NCBI GenBank assembly: GCA_934623545.1
Contig: CAKTVN010000001.1
Span: 1 to 30,363 of the forward strand
Length of the DNA: 30,363 bases
Direction: 5' to 3'
From: an uncultured Oscillospiraceae bacterium
GTDB taxonomy: Bacteria; Bacillota; Clostridia; Oscillospirales; Oscillospiraceae
The notes under the pieces are model-generated. The model was not told where the DNA came from. It saw nothing but the letters and a program-made list of their open reading frames with translations, and searched no databases. Below, in pieces: positions 15,901 to 22,174 of the stretch. Positions within the stretch are counted from its first letter, which is position 1, and every line of letters begins with the position of its first letter. Position numbers and translations under genes: made by a program.

Positions 15901-18900
15901 GGCGATCTGGTGACGCGCAAATATGACAAGACGACCGGCGAGCTGACCACCATTGAGGATGCAGCCAAGGCAACCATCGAGGTCACCGGTGGCACATTCT
16001 CGAATGACCCGGCGAAGTACGTGGTTGAAAACTCGGCAGTTACGAAGAACGCCGACGGCACGTTTGGTGTAGAAAAGGCGTACCTCGCCAGTGTCGGCGG
16101 TACCTCCTACTACACGATGGACGAGGCGTTCAAGGCGCAGACCGCAAGCGGCGAAGCGATCGTCCTTCTGCGCGACTACACCACCGGCTCGACCTTTAAC
16201 TCCGGCACCATCCCCCGTGTGGTCGACCTGAACGGTAACACCTGGACGTGCACCGGCACGGACGCGAACAGCGCGGCGTTTGAGATCAACAACCCCAACG
16301 CGTCCCTGACGGTGAAGAACGGCAAGATCGTCAGCTCGCAGCTCGTGGGTCTCATCCCGTCGGCGATGGGCGGCACGATCAAGTATGACAACTCGAGACT
16401 CACGTTCGATGGTGTTGTAATGAGCACGACCGCCACGAGCGGCATCGAGACCAACGGCAACAACAAGGACGACAACGTGACGCTGAAAAACAGCACGCTG
16501 AACGTTCCCAATGGCTTCGGCATCTACTTCCCGAGCAGCGGCAAGCTGACCATTGAGAGCTCCACCATCAACGCCAAGACCATGGGCGTTCAGCTCTGCG
16601 CGGGCAGCCTGAGCATCGATGCGGGCAGCGCGATCGCGGTTTCCGGCGATGCAGTCCCCAAGGCTGAGGGCGACGGCGCGATCCAGGACGGCGCAGCCAT
16701 CTCCATCGTAAACCGCAAGGGCTACAAGGGTCTCGGCACGATCACCGTCACCGGCGGCACGTTCACTGCCAAGGGCACCAATGCAGCAGCCATCAAGGCG
16801 TATGACTGGAACAACACCAACAAGACGGAAGAAGCCTTCACCGAAAGCACCAAGGTCTCCGTCTCCGGCGGTACGTTCAGCAGCCCGGTCGATGAAACGC
16901 TCTGCAAGGATGGTTTCATTCCGACTTCTTCGACCACGGCGGACGGCAAGACGACCTATGGCGTCAAGGTAGGCAGCTATGTTGCGTCCGTGACAACGGC
17001 GGATGGCGTTGAAACGAAGTATGAGACCCTTCAGGCGGCGATCAACGCAGCTGAAGCAAACGCCACCGTCACGCTCTTGGCGGACACCACAGCGGACGTC
17101 ACCATCAGCAAAAACATCACCCTTGACCTCGGCAGCAAGACGCTGACAAATGACAATTCCAACGCATCGCAGTCGACGCTGACCATTGTGGCGGGCGCGA
17201 CGGCGACCGTGAAGAACGGCAGCATCATTGGCGGCACGGGTCACTACAACATCGCAGTCGGCACAAAGACGCAGCCCGGCGGTGAGCTTACGCTCGAAAA
17301 TGTCACCGCAACGGCGGGCAACACCGGCTCGTCCATGATCGACAACTGGGGCACGCTGACCATCAACAGCGGCACGTACACTGGCGGTCTGAACGTAGTC
17401 AAGAGCGAGGAAGGCTCTAACCTCACCATCACCGGCGGCAAATTCGAGCTGAATTATGCGCAGGGCTGGGATTACAACGGCGTTATCCTGTCCGCTGGTA
17501 CGACCAAGATCACCGGCGGCGAATTCATCCAGAATGCGACAACACCGGTGAGGGCTAATCCGCAGGTCATTCTGGCTATGGTGGTTGAAGGTTACACCTC
17601 TAAGATTGAGATTACCGGCGGCACGTTCACGAACAACAAGTCGGGCAAAGACAATATTTTCCACGGTTATGGTAAGGCGAACAGCAGTAACTTTGAAGTT
17701 AAGGGCGGCACGTTCAATAAGAGCATCTCGGAAGGCTACTGCGCCGACGGCTTCATCCCTGTAGAGACTACCGTAGACGGGAAGACGGTTTACGGCGTGA
17801 AGGTGGGGCAATATGTCGCTGCGATTGGTAGCAACAACTACGAAACCCTCGAGGCGGCTATCGCGAAGGCAAATAAAAACTCCAGACCCGTCAAGCTGCT
17901 GGCGGACACCGAACTGACGGCTGATCTTGTTGTCGGCAAGACGATCACGCTTGATCTGAATGGCAAGACGATCGAGACGGCTGGTCATAAGTTCGACATC
18001 ACCGGCAATCTGACGATCACCGGCAACGGCACGATCAACAATGCGAAAGCTGCGACTGCGAGAAACGATCTCCATATAATGCTTTATGTTGAGACAAACG
18101 GCAAGCTGACGATCGAGAACGGCACGTTTACAACAATGGCAGCGCAGATTGTTTATACCAAGGGCAGCGCGACGATCAAGAACGGCACGTTTGAAAATGT
18201 CAATACAAACGATGATGATGCAACGACTGAAGCGCTTAACGCCAAATCCCTGATCGCGGTCAACGGAACTTCTGCATCCCTGACCATGACCGGCGGCAAG
18301 GTCGCTACCAAATGCGAATATCTGTATGGTGTCTTTATCCAGGAAGGCGGCAAGGCTGTCTTTGGCGATGCGGAGACCAAAGAAGGTCCGTCCATTACAA
18401 CAAATCGCTACGCGGCGATTGGTGAAAACAACACGATGGCGACCGCAGACATTACCATCTATGGCGGCGACTACACCGTATCGACAACACCGGCTTCCGA
18501 CGCTTGGGCGCCTTACTGTGCAGTCATTTACGCCTCCGCCTCCGGCAGCATCAACATCCACGACGGCACCTTTACCGGCTACTATATCATTTCCGACCGG
18601 TATCAGAAGGTTGAACAGACCGTGACCATCACCGGCGGCACCTTCAACGGCACAGCAGCCGACCTGTATGTGACGAGTGAAGGCGGCAGCGGCACCACGG
18701 CGAACAGAACCATCGCCATCAGCGGCGGCAAGTTCACCCACAAGGTCGACGAAAAGTATTGCGCACTGGGCTATCAGCCGACGGAGCAGCTTGAAGGCGG
18801 CAAGTATAGTGTTAAGGAAGTCGACAAAGAAGCTGCATATGTGGATGCAAACGACAAGACTGCGTATGACACGCTTGCAAATGCTCTGACGAAGGCAAAG

Positions 18901-19506
18901 TCCGGCACGACCATCACGCTGCTGAAGAACAGCGAAGCAAACGGCGATTTCCTCTATATCAGCAGCGATAAGACGCTTGACCTGAACGGCAAGAACCTGA
19001 GTGTCAGCGGTATGCTCCTTGCGTTTGGGCATGTTGTTGACTCGACGGATGGCTCCGGTCTGCTCAAGGTCACGAATACAACTGGCTCCCAGATGCCGAG
19101 CGATAACCCCAGCCTGCCGATTTATGACAAGCAGACAAATGGATATCGGCTGTACAACTACACCTGCGTTGGCAGTCAAGGCAATAGCGGACTCACGGAG
19201 AGTGGAACGGTAAGCTTTGCATTCAGCCTGACCATGAGTGACGCAGCATGGGGTGCGCTGAAAAATGATGACGAAAGTGTGAAGTTCCGGTATGAGGCAA
19301 CATGGGGCAATGCAAAGCTGCTGCTGAGCTTCAGCGATGAAACATTTAATACTGCTGAGGCTAAGAACGGAACAACATACGGAATCATGAAAGTTGGCGG
19401 TCTTGACGCACTGAAGGGCGCGGCGCTGACTATGAAGCCGGTGATTTCCTGTGCGTTCTTCGAGAATATGACAATGGCTTCGTCGATGTACACACCGGCT
19501 AACTGA
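9934..19506 (+). CDS. Giant exported repeat protein with beta-helix (GGTF-type) modules
   Basis: The 3190-residue protein has a clear signal peptide (basic start, a long Leu/Val core, cleavage likely after A-F-A near residue 29). The start at 9934 follows AAGGAGG; an upstream in-frame ATG at 9898 does not. About ten modules of ~200-380 residues follow. Each opens with a linker such as V-A-S-V-T-T-A-D-G and T-L-Q-A-A-x-x-A-A, then D-T-V-K-L-L and V-T-L-D-L-N-G, and continues as many short strands with I-x-G-G-T-F turns, the pattern of right-handed parallel beta-helix (pectin-lyase-like) surface proteins. Four module junctions share a Y/L-C-x-x-G-F/Y-x-P motif (Cys1488, 2324, 2603, 2943). The last ~150 residues form a different domain. 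No LPXTG, SLH or membrane anchor is seen. Adhesion or glycan binding is likely; the ligand is unknown. Confidence 0.88.
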   Translation: MKHSKCSRLLALLLALVMVIGMMPTVAFAEGAEDVVVAAEGKDNQTTGGDTTSSGEGTTEDVTTGEQVQSLAQKVYAASDNQTITLTAGTYEIPAGVESGKTVPTGLTISGAGAESTIVNVQGTTSGESTATYFFDGGKAVTFKDLTINFGETSNFDGFARAGDMTFEHVTIKGMGSLWGTGAVKFMNCSFVYPDEGYNEWTYNLWTYSGSSFTFENCAFAAKLGGGNEQNPAKGKFVNVYNQLPAETVGVSTVGVSMDTCKFKTEKADGTSVTANKPILNVGTGSAWNISMNNIDITEAEAAVDETTGSNLYGGNGISNSETETSVMINGTTAWTNGGKATANVAEVGGTGYPTLAEAIAAAKDSDTVTLLTATTKLIQELLDGQHGSIDGLTIELPTGDYGQLELGRATKYAGSNTEYFVGSFDSTATNYKAFANADEIREYKGQSAWTPSCYYHRALNNVTIKAADGAMVTIEKISADAGQIYGKAGALKYDYVLDVEIPDTNKSYYMALAWNNVTFEGINFKSSVNIESSSEKTLIDGLHFEKCNFNSGYTALHAANDANATSKGMGIRFVSWTKTTNNLHNLTVNNCTFEDCSEGVYTNPVYGVSVTNSSFKNINHNAVAIQDVDSAVNHGNVVISGNTFTNVSDRIIRFNNAGKDTTITITGNTSVNSGDSDGEIIKATTMPDSVNINMTSNTWGDVNGKTAVLGNGFKPTASAAVATVGGAEYATLAEAIAKAKDGETVKLLKDCEGDGILIAKDTFKTGLTIDFDGHTYTMTGSPVGSSGSENQAAHFESGNTIILTNGAISVNTTAQVKFVIQNYADLTLEKMTLNDTGLTQTIIDGYPYVLSSNNGKVVIDQTTITTTGKWSYAIDVCGFSSYPGTDVTIKGNSAINGEVKVSSVSADGTGYDLALKLESGSVKKLSVLTSGGKAKITKEDGFTVTTIPDGYEWVTDDDGNTTLQPGDYQAFIKYGTKWTYFKTLQDAVNEAADDGKTVIWLNKDIDNFEGIEITRSLIINFNSHTITGASGVSVLKITGATVKLTADSKGVGGINGGSNGDNRAIWVGKDADVTIERGTYTVGGDASGLGNSTILVTDNGKVTIKGGTFSSEKPHDGKYYVLDLQNGCAGTITVKGGKFLNFDPIKGDDHDGGNFCGTNTGITKNSEGYYVAQASMSIQIVDADGGSVKAYTAKKAATAFADVQDGQTIKLLQDTSVSAALTIDADKKVTLDLNGKKLSTSYRADDPTKHYYAIDNYGTFTLKDSSTEQSGEIRARGIENLEGGTMVIESGKIVAVDDGGAAIWNEAKNGAMPVLTIQGGTFVAEYEGASGDQYGPGCVYSKGTLTISGGTFESANKRTYAVISESGTVTITPAEGKNVTISGAHGGVGINGGTATINGGSYDSTDCYGLYVSSDVETATVTVNGGTFDGNKYSVLIGSDGQNKVTSTLTIKNGTFNKPIHAQENTGTGAIQVSGGTFRSPVDPAYCANGFIPTSTTKDGVTTYGVAQGSYVASVTTADGTVTEYATLQAAFDAASNGDTVKLLKDFTTDATKTAASDRLTVNKDVTLDLNGYTMTIPGELEDSSNWAAFYITGGTMTVKDSSEEQKGAIIGANKTIENPKYKGGVYLFDVNNGAALVIENGTYYAGGTVVQVTKGTATIKGGTFSVYPDIGTNDSRYILNCIDAAYTNGTAKIIVNGGTFTGYDPRNNAAEGPNTSVVAEGVGVDANSDGTFTAKSGMVAQIIGVDGSSKKACKTLQEAIDAAKRNDTVKLLANTRENVTISTSDVTLDLNGYTLNGSTGERKPALTVTAKNTVVKDSSEAKTGTIKREDTAENSGITSHYVIDVQGAGWLTFESGNVTNDSGNKNGEGASLVRVGDDSVASYPGLNIKGGTFTQDNFIVIKVDRGDLFLNGGTLTSANDYAVQNWHRATIKGGTVNGAVSSWTYSGGLNSDLTISGGTVNGDVYSVTYDGTEGKLAKVAITGGKVTGDLVTRKYDKTTGELTTIEDAAKATIEVTGGTFSNDPAKYVVENSAVTKNADGTFGVEKAYLASVGGTSYYTMDEAFKAQTASGEAIVLLRDYTTGSTFNSGTIPRVVDLNGNTWTCTGTDANSAAFEINNPNASLTVKNGKIVSSQLVGLIPSAMGGTIKYDNSRLTFDGVVMSTTATSGIETNGNNKDDNVTLKNSTLNVPNGFGIYFPSSGKLTIESSTINAKTMGVQLCAGSLSIDAGSAIAVSGDAVPKAEGDGAIQDGAAISIVNRKGYKGLGTITVTGGTFTAKGTNAAAIKAYDWNNTNKTEEAFTESTKVSVSGGTFSSPVDETLCKDGFIPTSSTTADGKTTYGVKVGSYVASVTTADGVETKYETLQAAINAAEANATVTLLADTTADVTISKNITLDLGSKTLTNDNSNASQSTLTIVAGATATVKNGSIIGGTGHYNIAVGTKTQPGGELTLENVTATAGNTGSSMIDNWGTLTINSGTYTGGLNVVKSEEGSNLTITGGKFELNYAQGWDYNGVILSAGTTKITGGEFIQNATTPVRANPQVILAMVVEGYTSKIEITGGTFTNNKSGKDNIFHGYGKANSSNFEVKGGTFNKSISEGYCADGFIPVETTVDGKTVYGVKVGQYVAAIGSNNYETLEAAIAKANKNSRPVKLLADTELTADLVVGKTITLDLNGKTIETAGHKFDITGNLTITGNGTINNAKAATARNDLHIMLYVETNGKLTIENGTFTTMAAQIVYTKGSATIKNGTFENVNTNDDDATTEALNAKSLIAVNGTSASLTMTGGKVATKCEYLYGVFIQEGGKAVFGDAETKEGPSITTNRYAAIGENNTMATADITIYGGDYTVSTTPASDAWAPYCAVIYASASGSINIHDGTFTGYYIISDRYQKVEQTVTITGGTFNGTAADLYVTSEGGSGTTANRTIAISGGKFTHKVDEKYCALGYQPTEQLEGGKYSVKEVDKEAAYVDANDKTAYDTLANALTKAKSGTTITLLKNSEANGDFLYISSDKTLDLNGKNLSVSGMLLAFGHVVDSTDGSGLLKVTNTTGSQMPSDNPSLPIYDKQTNGYRLYNYTCVGSQGNSGLTESGTVSFAFSLTMSDAAWGALKNDDESVKFRYEATWGNAKLLLSFSDETFNTAEAKNGTTYGIMKVGGLDALKGAALTMKPVISCAFFENMTMASSMYTPAN
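14399..14496 (+). repeat. Module-junction DNA repeat, copy 1
   Basis: This stretch of the giant gene is nearly repeated at 16912-17007. Within it 14461-14496 is identical, base for base over 36 bases, to 16972-17007. The encoded junction is G-F-I-P-T-S to V-A-S-V-T-T-A-D-G. Confidence 0.85.
16912..17007 (+). repeat. Module-junction DNA repeat, copy 2
   Basis: The partner of 14399-14496, including the identical 36-base core and a one-codon length difference. Identity at silent positions points to recent duplication or gene conversion between modules. Confidence 0.85.
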
Positions 19507-19522
19507 TACCGCAAGGAGGTTC

Positions 19523-19690
19523 ATGATGAAAAAACAATACGAGAAACCGAATGCGGAGAAGATCAGATTCTCAATTCAGGAAGCGCTGATGGATGAAGGC
19601 GACATTACGACGCCAACCGGAAGTGGTACGACATCACCGGATAAACCGGGATGGTTCGCAGCACAGGACAACGGCTATCAGTTGCACTGA
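19523..19690 (+). CDS. Small Ser/Thr-rich peptide, candidate precursor of a modified exported peptide
   Basis: A perfect AAGGAGG (19513-19519) precedes an ATG-ATG start of a 55-residue ORF. The N-terminal half is charged and helical (K-K-Q-Y-E-K-P-N-A-E-K-I-R-F-S-I-Q-E-A-L-M), like a leader. The C-terminal half is flexible and rich in Thr, Ser, Gly and Pro (D-I-T-T-P-T-G-S-G-T-T-S-P-D) and ends in aromatic and polar residues, N-G-Y-Q-L-H. There is no signal peptide and no Cys. It begins 17 bases after the giant gene and ends 2 bases before the kinase-like gene, which has no ribosome site of its own, so translation is probably coupled. It matches no family I can name; the precursor role is inferred from its neighbours. 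Confidence 0.7.
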   Translation: MMKKQYEKPNAEKIRFSIQEALMDEGDITTPTGSGTTSPDKPGWFAAQDNGYQLH

Positions 19691-19692
19691 GA

Positions 19693-20397
19693 ATGCTCTG
19701 CAACATCGCTGAACTCATCACAGAAGTCCCAGCGGCGGGAGGCATGACCTCCCGCTGCCGGGAATACCTCGCCCAAACGCAGCAGACGCCCGACATTGTG
19801 ATCTACGAAAAGTATTACGACGCAGGTCGCTGGCAGGGGCTGGACGAAGCGCTGGTGCCGTATATGTGCTCCGGCGAGCAGTTCTACTGGCACCTGCTGC
19901 GGCACGCGGGGCTGATGCTGCACGCATCGGCGGTCGGGCTGGACGGACGGGCGTACCTGTTCTCCGGTCCGTGCAGGCGCGGCAAGTCGACCCACACGCG
20001 CCTGTGGCAGGCAGTTTTCGGCGCGGAGGCGGTCGTCTTCAACGACGACAAGCCCGCGCTGCGGCGGCTGGGCGGGCGCTGGTATGCCTACGGCACGCCG
20101 TGGTGCGGCAAGGACGGCATCAACCAGAACCGAAAATTCCCGCTGGCGGGCATCTGCTTTCTGCAAAAGGGCGAAGAAAACCGCATCCGGCGGCTGACGG
20201 CGGCGGAGGCGCTGCCGCTGGCGCTGGCGCAGACGACCTACCGGCTTTTGCCGGAGGGGATGGAGCTGCTGCTGGGGCATCTGGACCGGCTTTTGCGCGA
20301 AATTCCGGTGTTCGAGCTGACAAACAAGCCCGAGCCGGACGCGGCGCGGCTGAGCTATGAGACGATGCGCCGGGCGGCGCTGGAGGAAGGACTATGA
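19693..20397 (+). CDS. HPr kinase-like P-loop protein (HprK/ScmC-related)
   Basis: The 234-residue protein resembles the C-terminal kinase domain of HPr kinase/phosphorylase and its relatives in peptide clusters. Visible elements are L-H-A-S-A-V followed by the P-loop S-G-P-C-R-R-G-K-S-T-H-T (about residues 90-102), the acidic V-V-F-N-D-D-K-P motif, and a PEP-carboxykinase-like G-T-P-W-C-G-K-D. No HPr-binding N-terminal domain is present. Homologues in lasso-peptide clusters phosphorylate a precursor Ser, so phosphorylation of the neighbouring peptide is a reasonable inference. The ATG at 19693 is chosen because it lies 2 bases after the peptide stop; an upstream in-frame ATG at 19651 would overlap it. 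It overlaps the PqqD gene by ATGA. Confidence 0.75.
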   Translation: MLCNIAELITEVPAAGGMTSRCREYLAQTQQTPDIVIYEKYYDAGRWQGLDEALVPYMCSGEQFYWHLLRHAGLMLHASAVGLDGRAYLFSGPCRRGKSTHTRLWQAVFGAEAVVFNDDKPALRRLGGRWYAYGTPWCGKDGINQNRKFPLAGICFLQKGEENRIRRLTAAEALPLALAQTTYRLLPEGMELLLGHLDRLLREIPVFELTNKPEPDAARLSYETMRRAALEEGL

Positions 20398-20657
20398 AGG
20401 TCAAAAAGGATTTTCTGCTCCGGCAGGTCGCCGGGAGCTGGGTCGCCGTCGCGGTCGGGGCGCAGAGCGTCGACTTCGATGGGATGCTGACGCTCAACGA
20501 GAGCGGCGCGCTGCTCTGGCGCGCGCTGGAGCAGGGAGCGGACCGCCGGGCGCTGACGCAGGCGCTCACGGACGAGTATGAGGTAGAGCCCGCGCAGGCG
20601 GAGCGCGACGTGGACGAGTTCCTGCGCACGCTTTCGGAGGCGGGCTGTCTCGAATGA
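20394..20657 (+). CDS. PqqD family peptide-binding protein
   Basis: The 87-residue protein fits the PqqD/RiPP recognition element size and pattern: an N-terminal strand pair (L-L-R-Q-V-A-G-S-W-V-A-V-A-V-G), the L-T-L-N-E-S-G-A-L-L-W-R-A-L-E turn-helix, then a winged-helix half ending in V-D-E-F-L-R-T-L-S-E-A-G. Such proteins bind the leader of a precursor peptide and present it to a modifying enzyme. Its ATGA overlap with the kinase-like gene suggests the two products work together, probably on the 55-residue peptide just upstream. The family call is good; the client is inferred. Confidence 0.85.
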   Translation: MKVKKDFLLRQVAGSWVAVAVGAQSVDFDGMLTLNESGALLWRALEQGADRRALTQALTDEYEVEPAQAERDVDEFLRTLSEAGCLE

Positions 20658-20784
20658 CACATCGCAGCCGGGGGACGGCTCCGTCCCCGGCGCGGCGCGT
20701 TTGCGCTGCGGTCTTTTCAGGAAGCGTCCTGGCAGGACCGAAACGCAAAACACATGACCGCCGCTCTGCGGCAAAGGAGAACAC
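20658..20784. other. Gap with a GC-rich hairpin before the SLH gene
   Basis: A strong hairpin (20668-20690, GC stem with one bulged G) follows the PqqD stop by about 10 bases but lacks a T tract. The rest shows no gene or clear promoter. AAAGGAG near 20773-20779 serves the SLH gene. Confidence 0.45.
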
Positions 20785-21684
20785 ATGAAAAGAACGATTG
20801 CACTGATCTTAACGCTGTGTATGCTCGCGGCGCTGCTGGTGTGCCCGGTCTCGGCGCATACCACGCAGCAGCAGAAGGACGCAGACGCCCTCAACCACCT
20901 CGGGCTGTTCCTCGGCACGGGCAAGGGCTATGAGCTCGACGCGGAGCTCAACCGCAACCAGAGCGTGATGCTGCTCGTGCGGATGCTCGGCAAGCTCACC
21001 GAGGCGGAAACAGGCGACTACTCCCACCCCTTCAATGACGTGCCGAAGTGGGCGTCGAAGGTCGTGGCGTATGCGTACACCGCCGGGCTGGTCAAGGGCT
21101 ATAACGCGACGACCTACGGCGGCAGCGACGCTGTCTCCGACTTCCAGTTCCTGACGATGGTCCTGCGCGCGCTGGACTACACCGACAGCGGCGAAAACCG
21201 CGACTTCTATTACCGCGAGAGCCGCGCGCTGGCGTACCGGATCGGTCTGGTCGACAGCGACAAGAGCGACAACGCCTTTGACCGCGGCGCTGCGGTCGAG
21301 ATCTTCTGGAACGCGCTGAACACCAAGCTCAAGGACGGCAGCAAGACCCTCGCCGCGCACCTGATCGCGCAGGGCGTTTTTACGCAGAAGCAGTTTGATG
21401 AGGCGGCGGAGATCGCCAAGAACGGCAAATCCGGCTCCGGCAGCGGCTCCTCCTCCGATTCCGGCACGACCGGCGGCAATAAGAAGCCGGAGGATTACAC
21501 CTGGGAGGAATATCAGGCGATGAGCGGCGCGGAGCGCGAGGCGCATTTCAAGCAGTTCTCCTCGCCCGAGGCATACATCCAGTGGCTGAACAAGGCAAAG
21601 GCAGACTATGACAAGGAACACCCGACCATCGAGGTCGGCGCGGATGGCACGATCGATCTTGGCAAGCTCACCGGGAAATCCTGA
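20785..21684 (+). CDS. Exported SLH-domain protein
   Basis: The 299-residue protein has a signal peptide (M-K-R-T then a Leu/Ala core, cleavage likely after V-S-A near residue 24). About 150 residues of S-layer homology repeats follow. The clearest is F-N-D-V-P-K-W-A-S-K-V-V-A-Y-A-Y-T-A-G-L-V-K-G, flanked by two weaker copies, the first starting in the mature N terminus. SLH repeats bind pyruvylated wall polymer. A Gly/Ser-rich linker (about 213-233) leads to a short charged C-terminal domain (Y-T-W-E-E-Y-Q-A-M-S). It sits inside the peptide-cassette gene order, between PqqD and the peptidase, so it may display or guide the exported product; that is inference. Confidence 0.85.
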   Translation: MKRTIALILTLCMLAALLVCPVSAHTTQQQKDADALNHLGLFLGTGKGYELDAELNRNQSVMLLVRMLGKLTEAETGDYSHPFNDVPKWASKVVAYAYTAGLVKGYNATTYGGSDAVSDFQFLTMVLRALDYTDSGENRDFYYRESRALAYRIGLVDSDKSDNAFDRGAAVEIFWNALNTKLKDGSKTLAAHLIAQGVFTQKQFDEAAEIAKNGKSGSGSGSSSDSGTTGGNKKPEDYTWEEYQAMSGAEREAHFKQFSSPEAYIQWLNKAKADYDKEHPTIEVGADGTIDLGKLTGKS

Positions 21685-21706
21685 TTTTACGGCGCAGACT
21701 GTCCCG

Positions 21707-22174
21707 ATGGCGGCGCTGACGCCGCTGATGGAGGAGATCCTTGCGCGCGGCGGCAGCGTCGAGCTGACCGTCACCGGCGGCAGCATGGAGCCGATGCTCC
21801 ATGACAGAAAAAGCCGCGTGCGGCTCGCGCCGCCGAGAGCGCTTCAAAGAGGCGACCTTCCGCTCTACCGCCGCGACGGCGGCGCGTATGTACTGCACCG
21901 CGTGATCGCGGTCGAACCGGACGGCTACACCTGCTGCGGCGACGCGCAGTGGACGCCGGAGCGCGGCATCCGACCGGAGCAGATCATTGCGGTGACGGAG
22001 CGCTTCGCGCGCGGCGCGCGCTGGACGAAGACCGATTCGGCGCTGTACGGTGCGTATTGGCGGCTCTGGCTGGCGATACGACCGCTGCGGCGGCTGGTGC
22101 TCGGCGGGACGCGGCGCGTGCTCCGGATGCTTGGGATCGCAAAGGAGGCGCGCGGCGGATGCAGGAGGAAATGA
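21707..22174 (+). CDS. S24/S26-type peptidase (signal-peptidase-like, Ser-His type)
   Basis: The 155-residue protein has the S26/S24 active-site block T-V-T-G-G-S-M-E-P-M-L with candidate nucleophile Ser26, then R-G-D-L-P-L-Y and L-H-R-V-I-A-V-E (His64) and C-C-G-D-A-Q (Asp79). A His in place of the usual Lys is typical of SipW/ER-type signal peptidases. No N-terminal membrane anchor is present; a basic and aromatic C terminus may be amphipathic. The ATG at 21707 has no strong ribosome site, but the upstream frame is shadow of the SLH gene 22 bases before. It overlaps the ABC gene by 16 bases. It may trim the small peptide or another cassette product. Confidence 0.72.
   Translation: MAALTPLMEEILARGGSVELTVTGGSMEPMLHDRKSRVRLAPPRALQRGDLPLYRRDGGAYVLHRVIAVEPDGYTCCGDAQWTPERGIRPEQIIAVTERFARGARWTKTDSALYGAYWRLWLAIRPLRRLVLGGTRRVLRMLGIAKEARGGCRRK

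Noticed and set aside
9934..19506. Regular repeats as a CRISPR array or tandem satellite
   Set aside because: The repeats are coding, unequal in length and diverged; no short direct repeats with unique spacers exist.
15784..19524. Very long minus-strand open frame (1246 codons) opposite the giant gene
   Set aside because: It mirrors the codon bias of the repeats on the other strand, has no domain text and no ribosome site, and the plus-strand protein has a signal peptide and clear modules.
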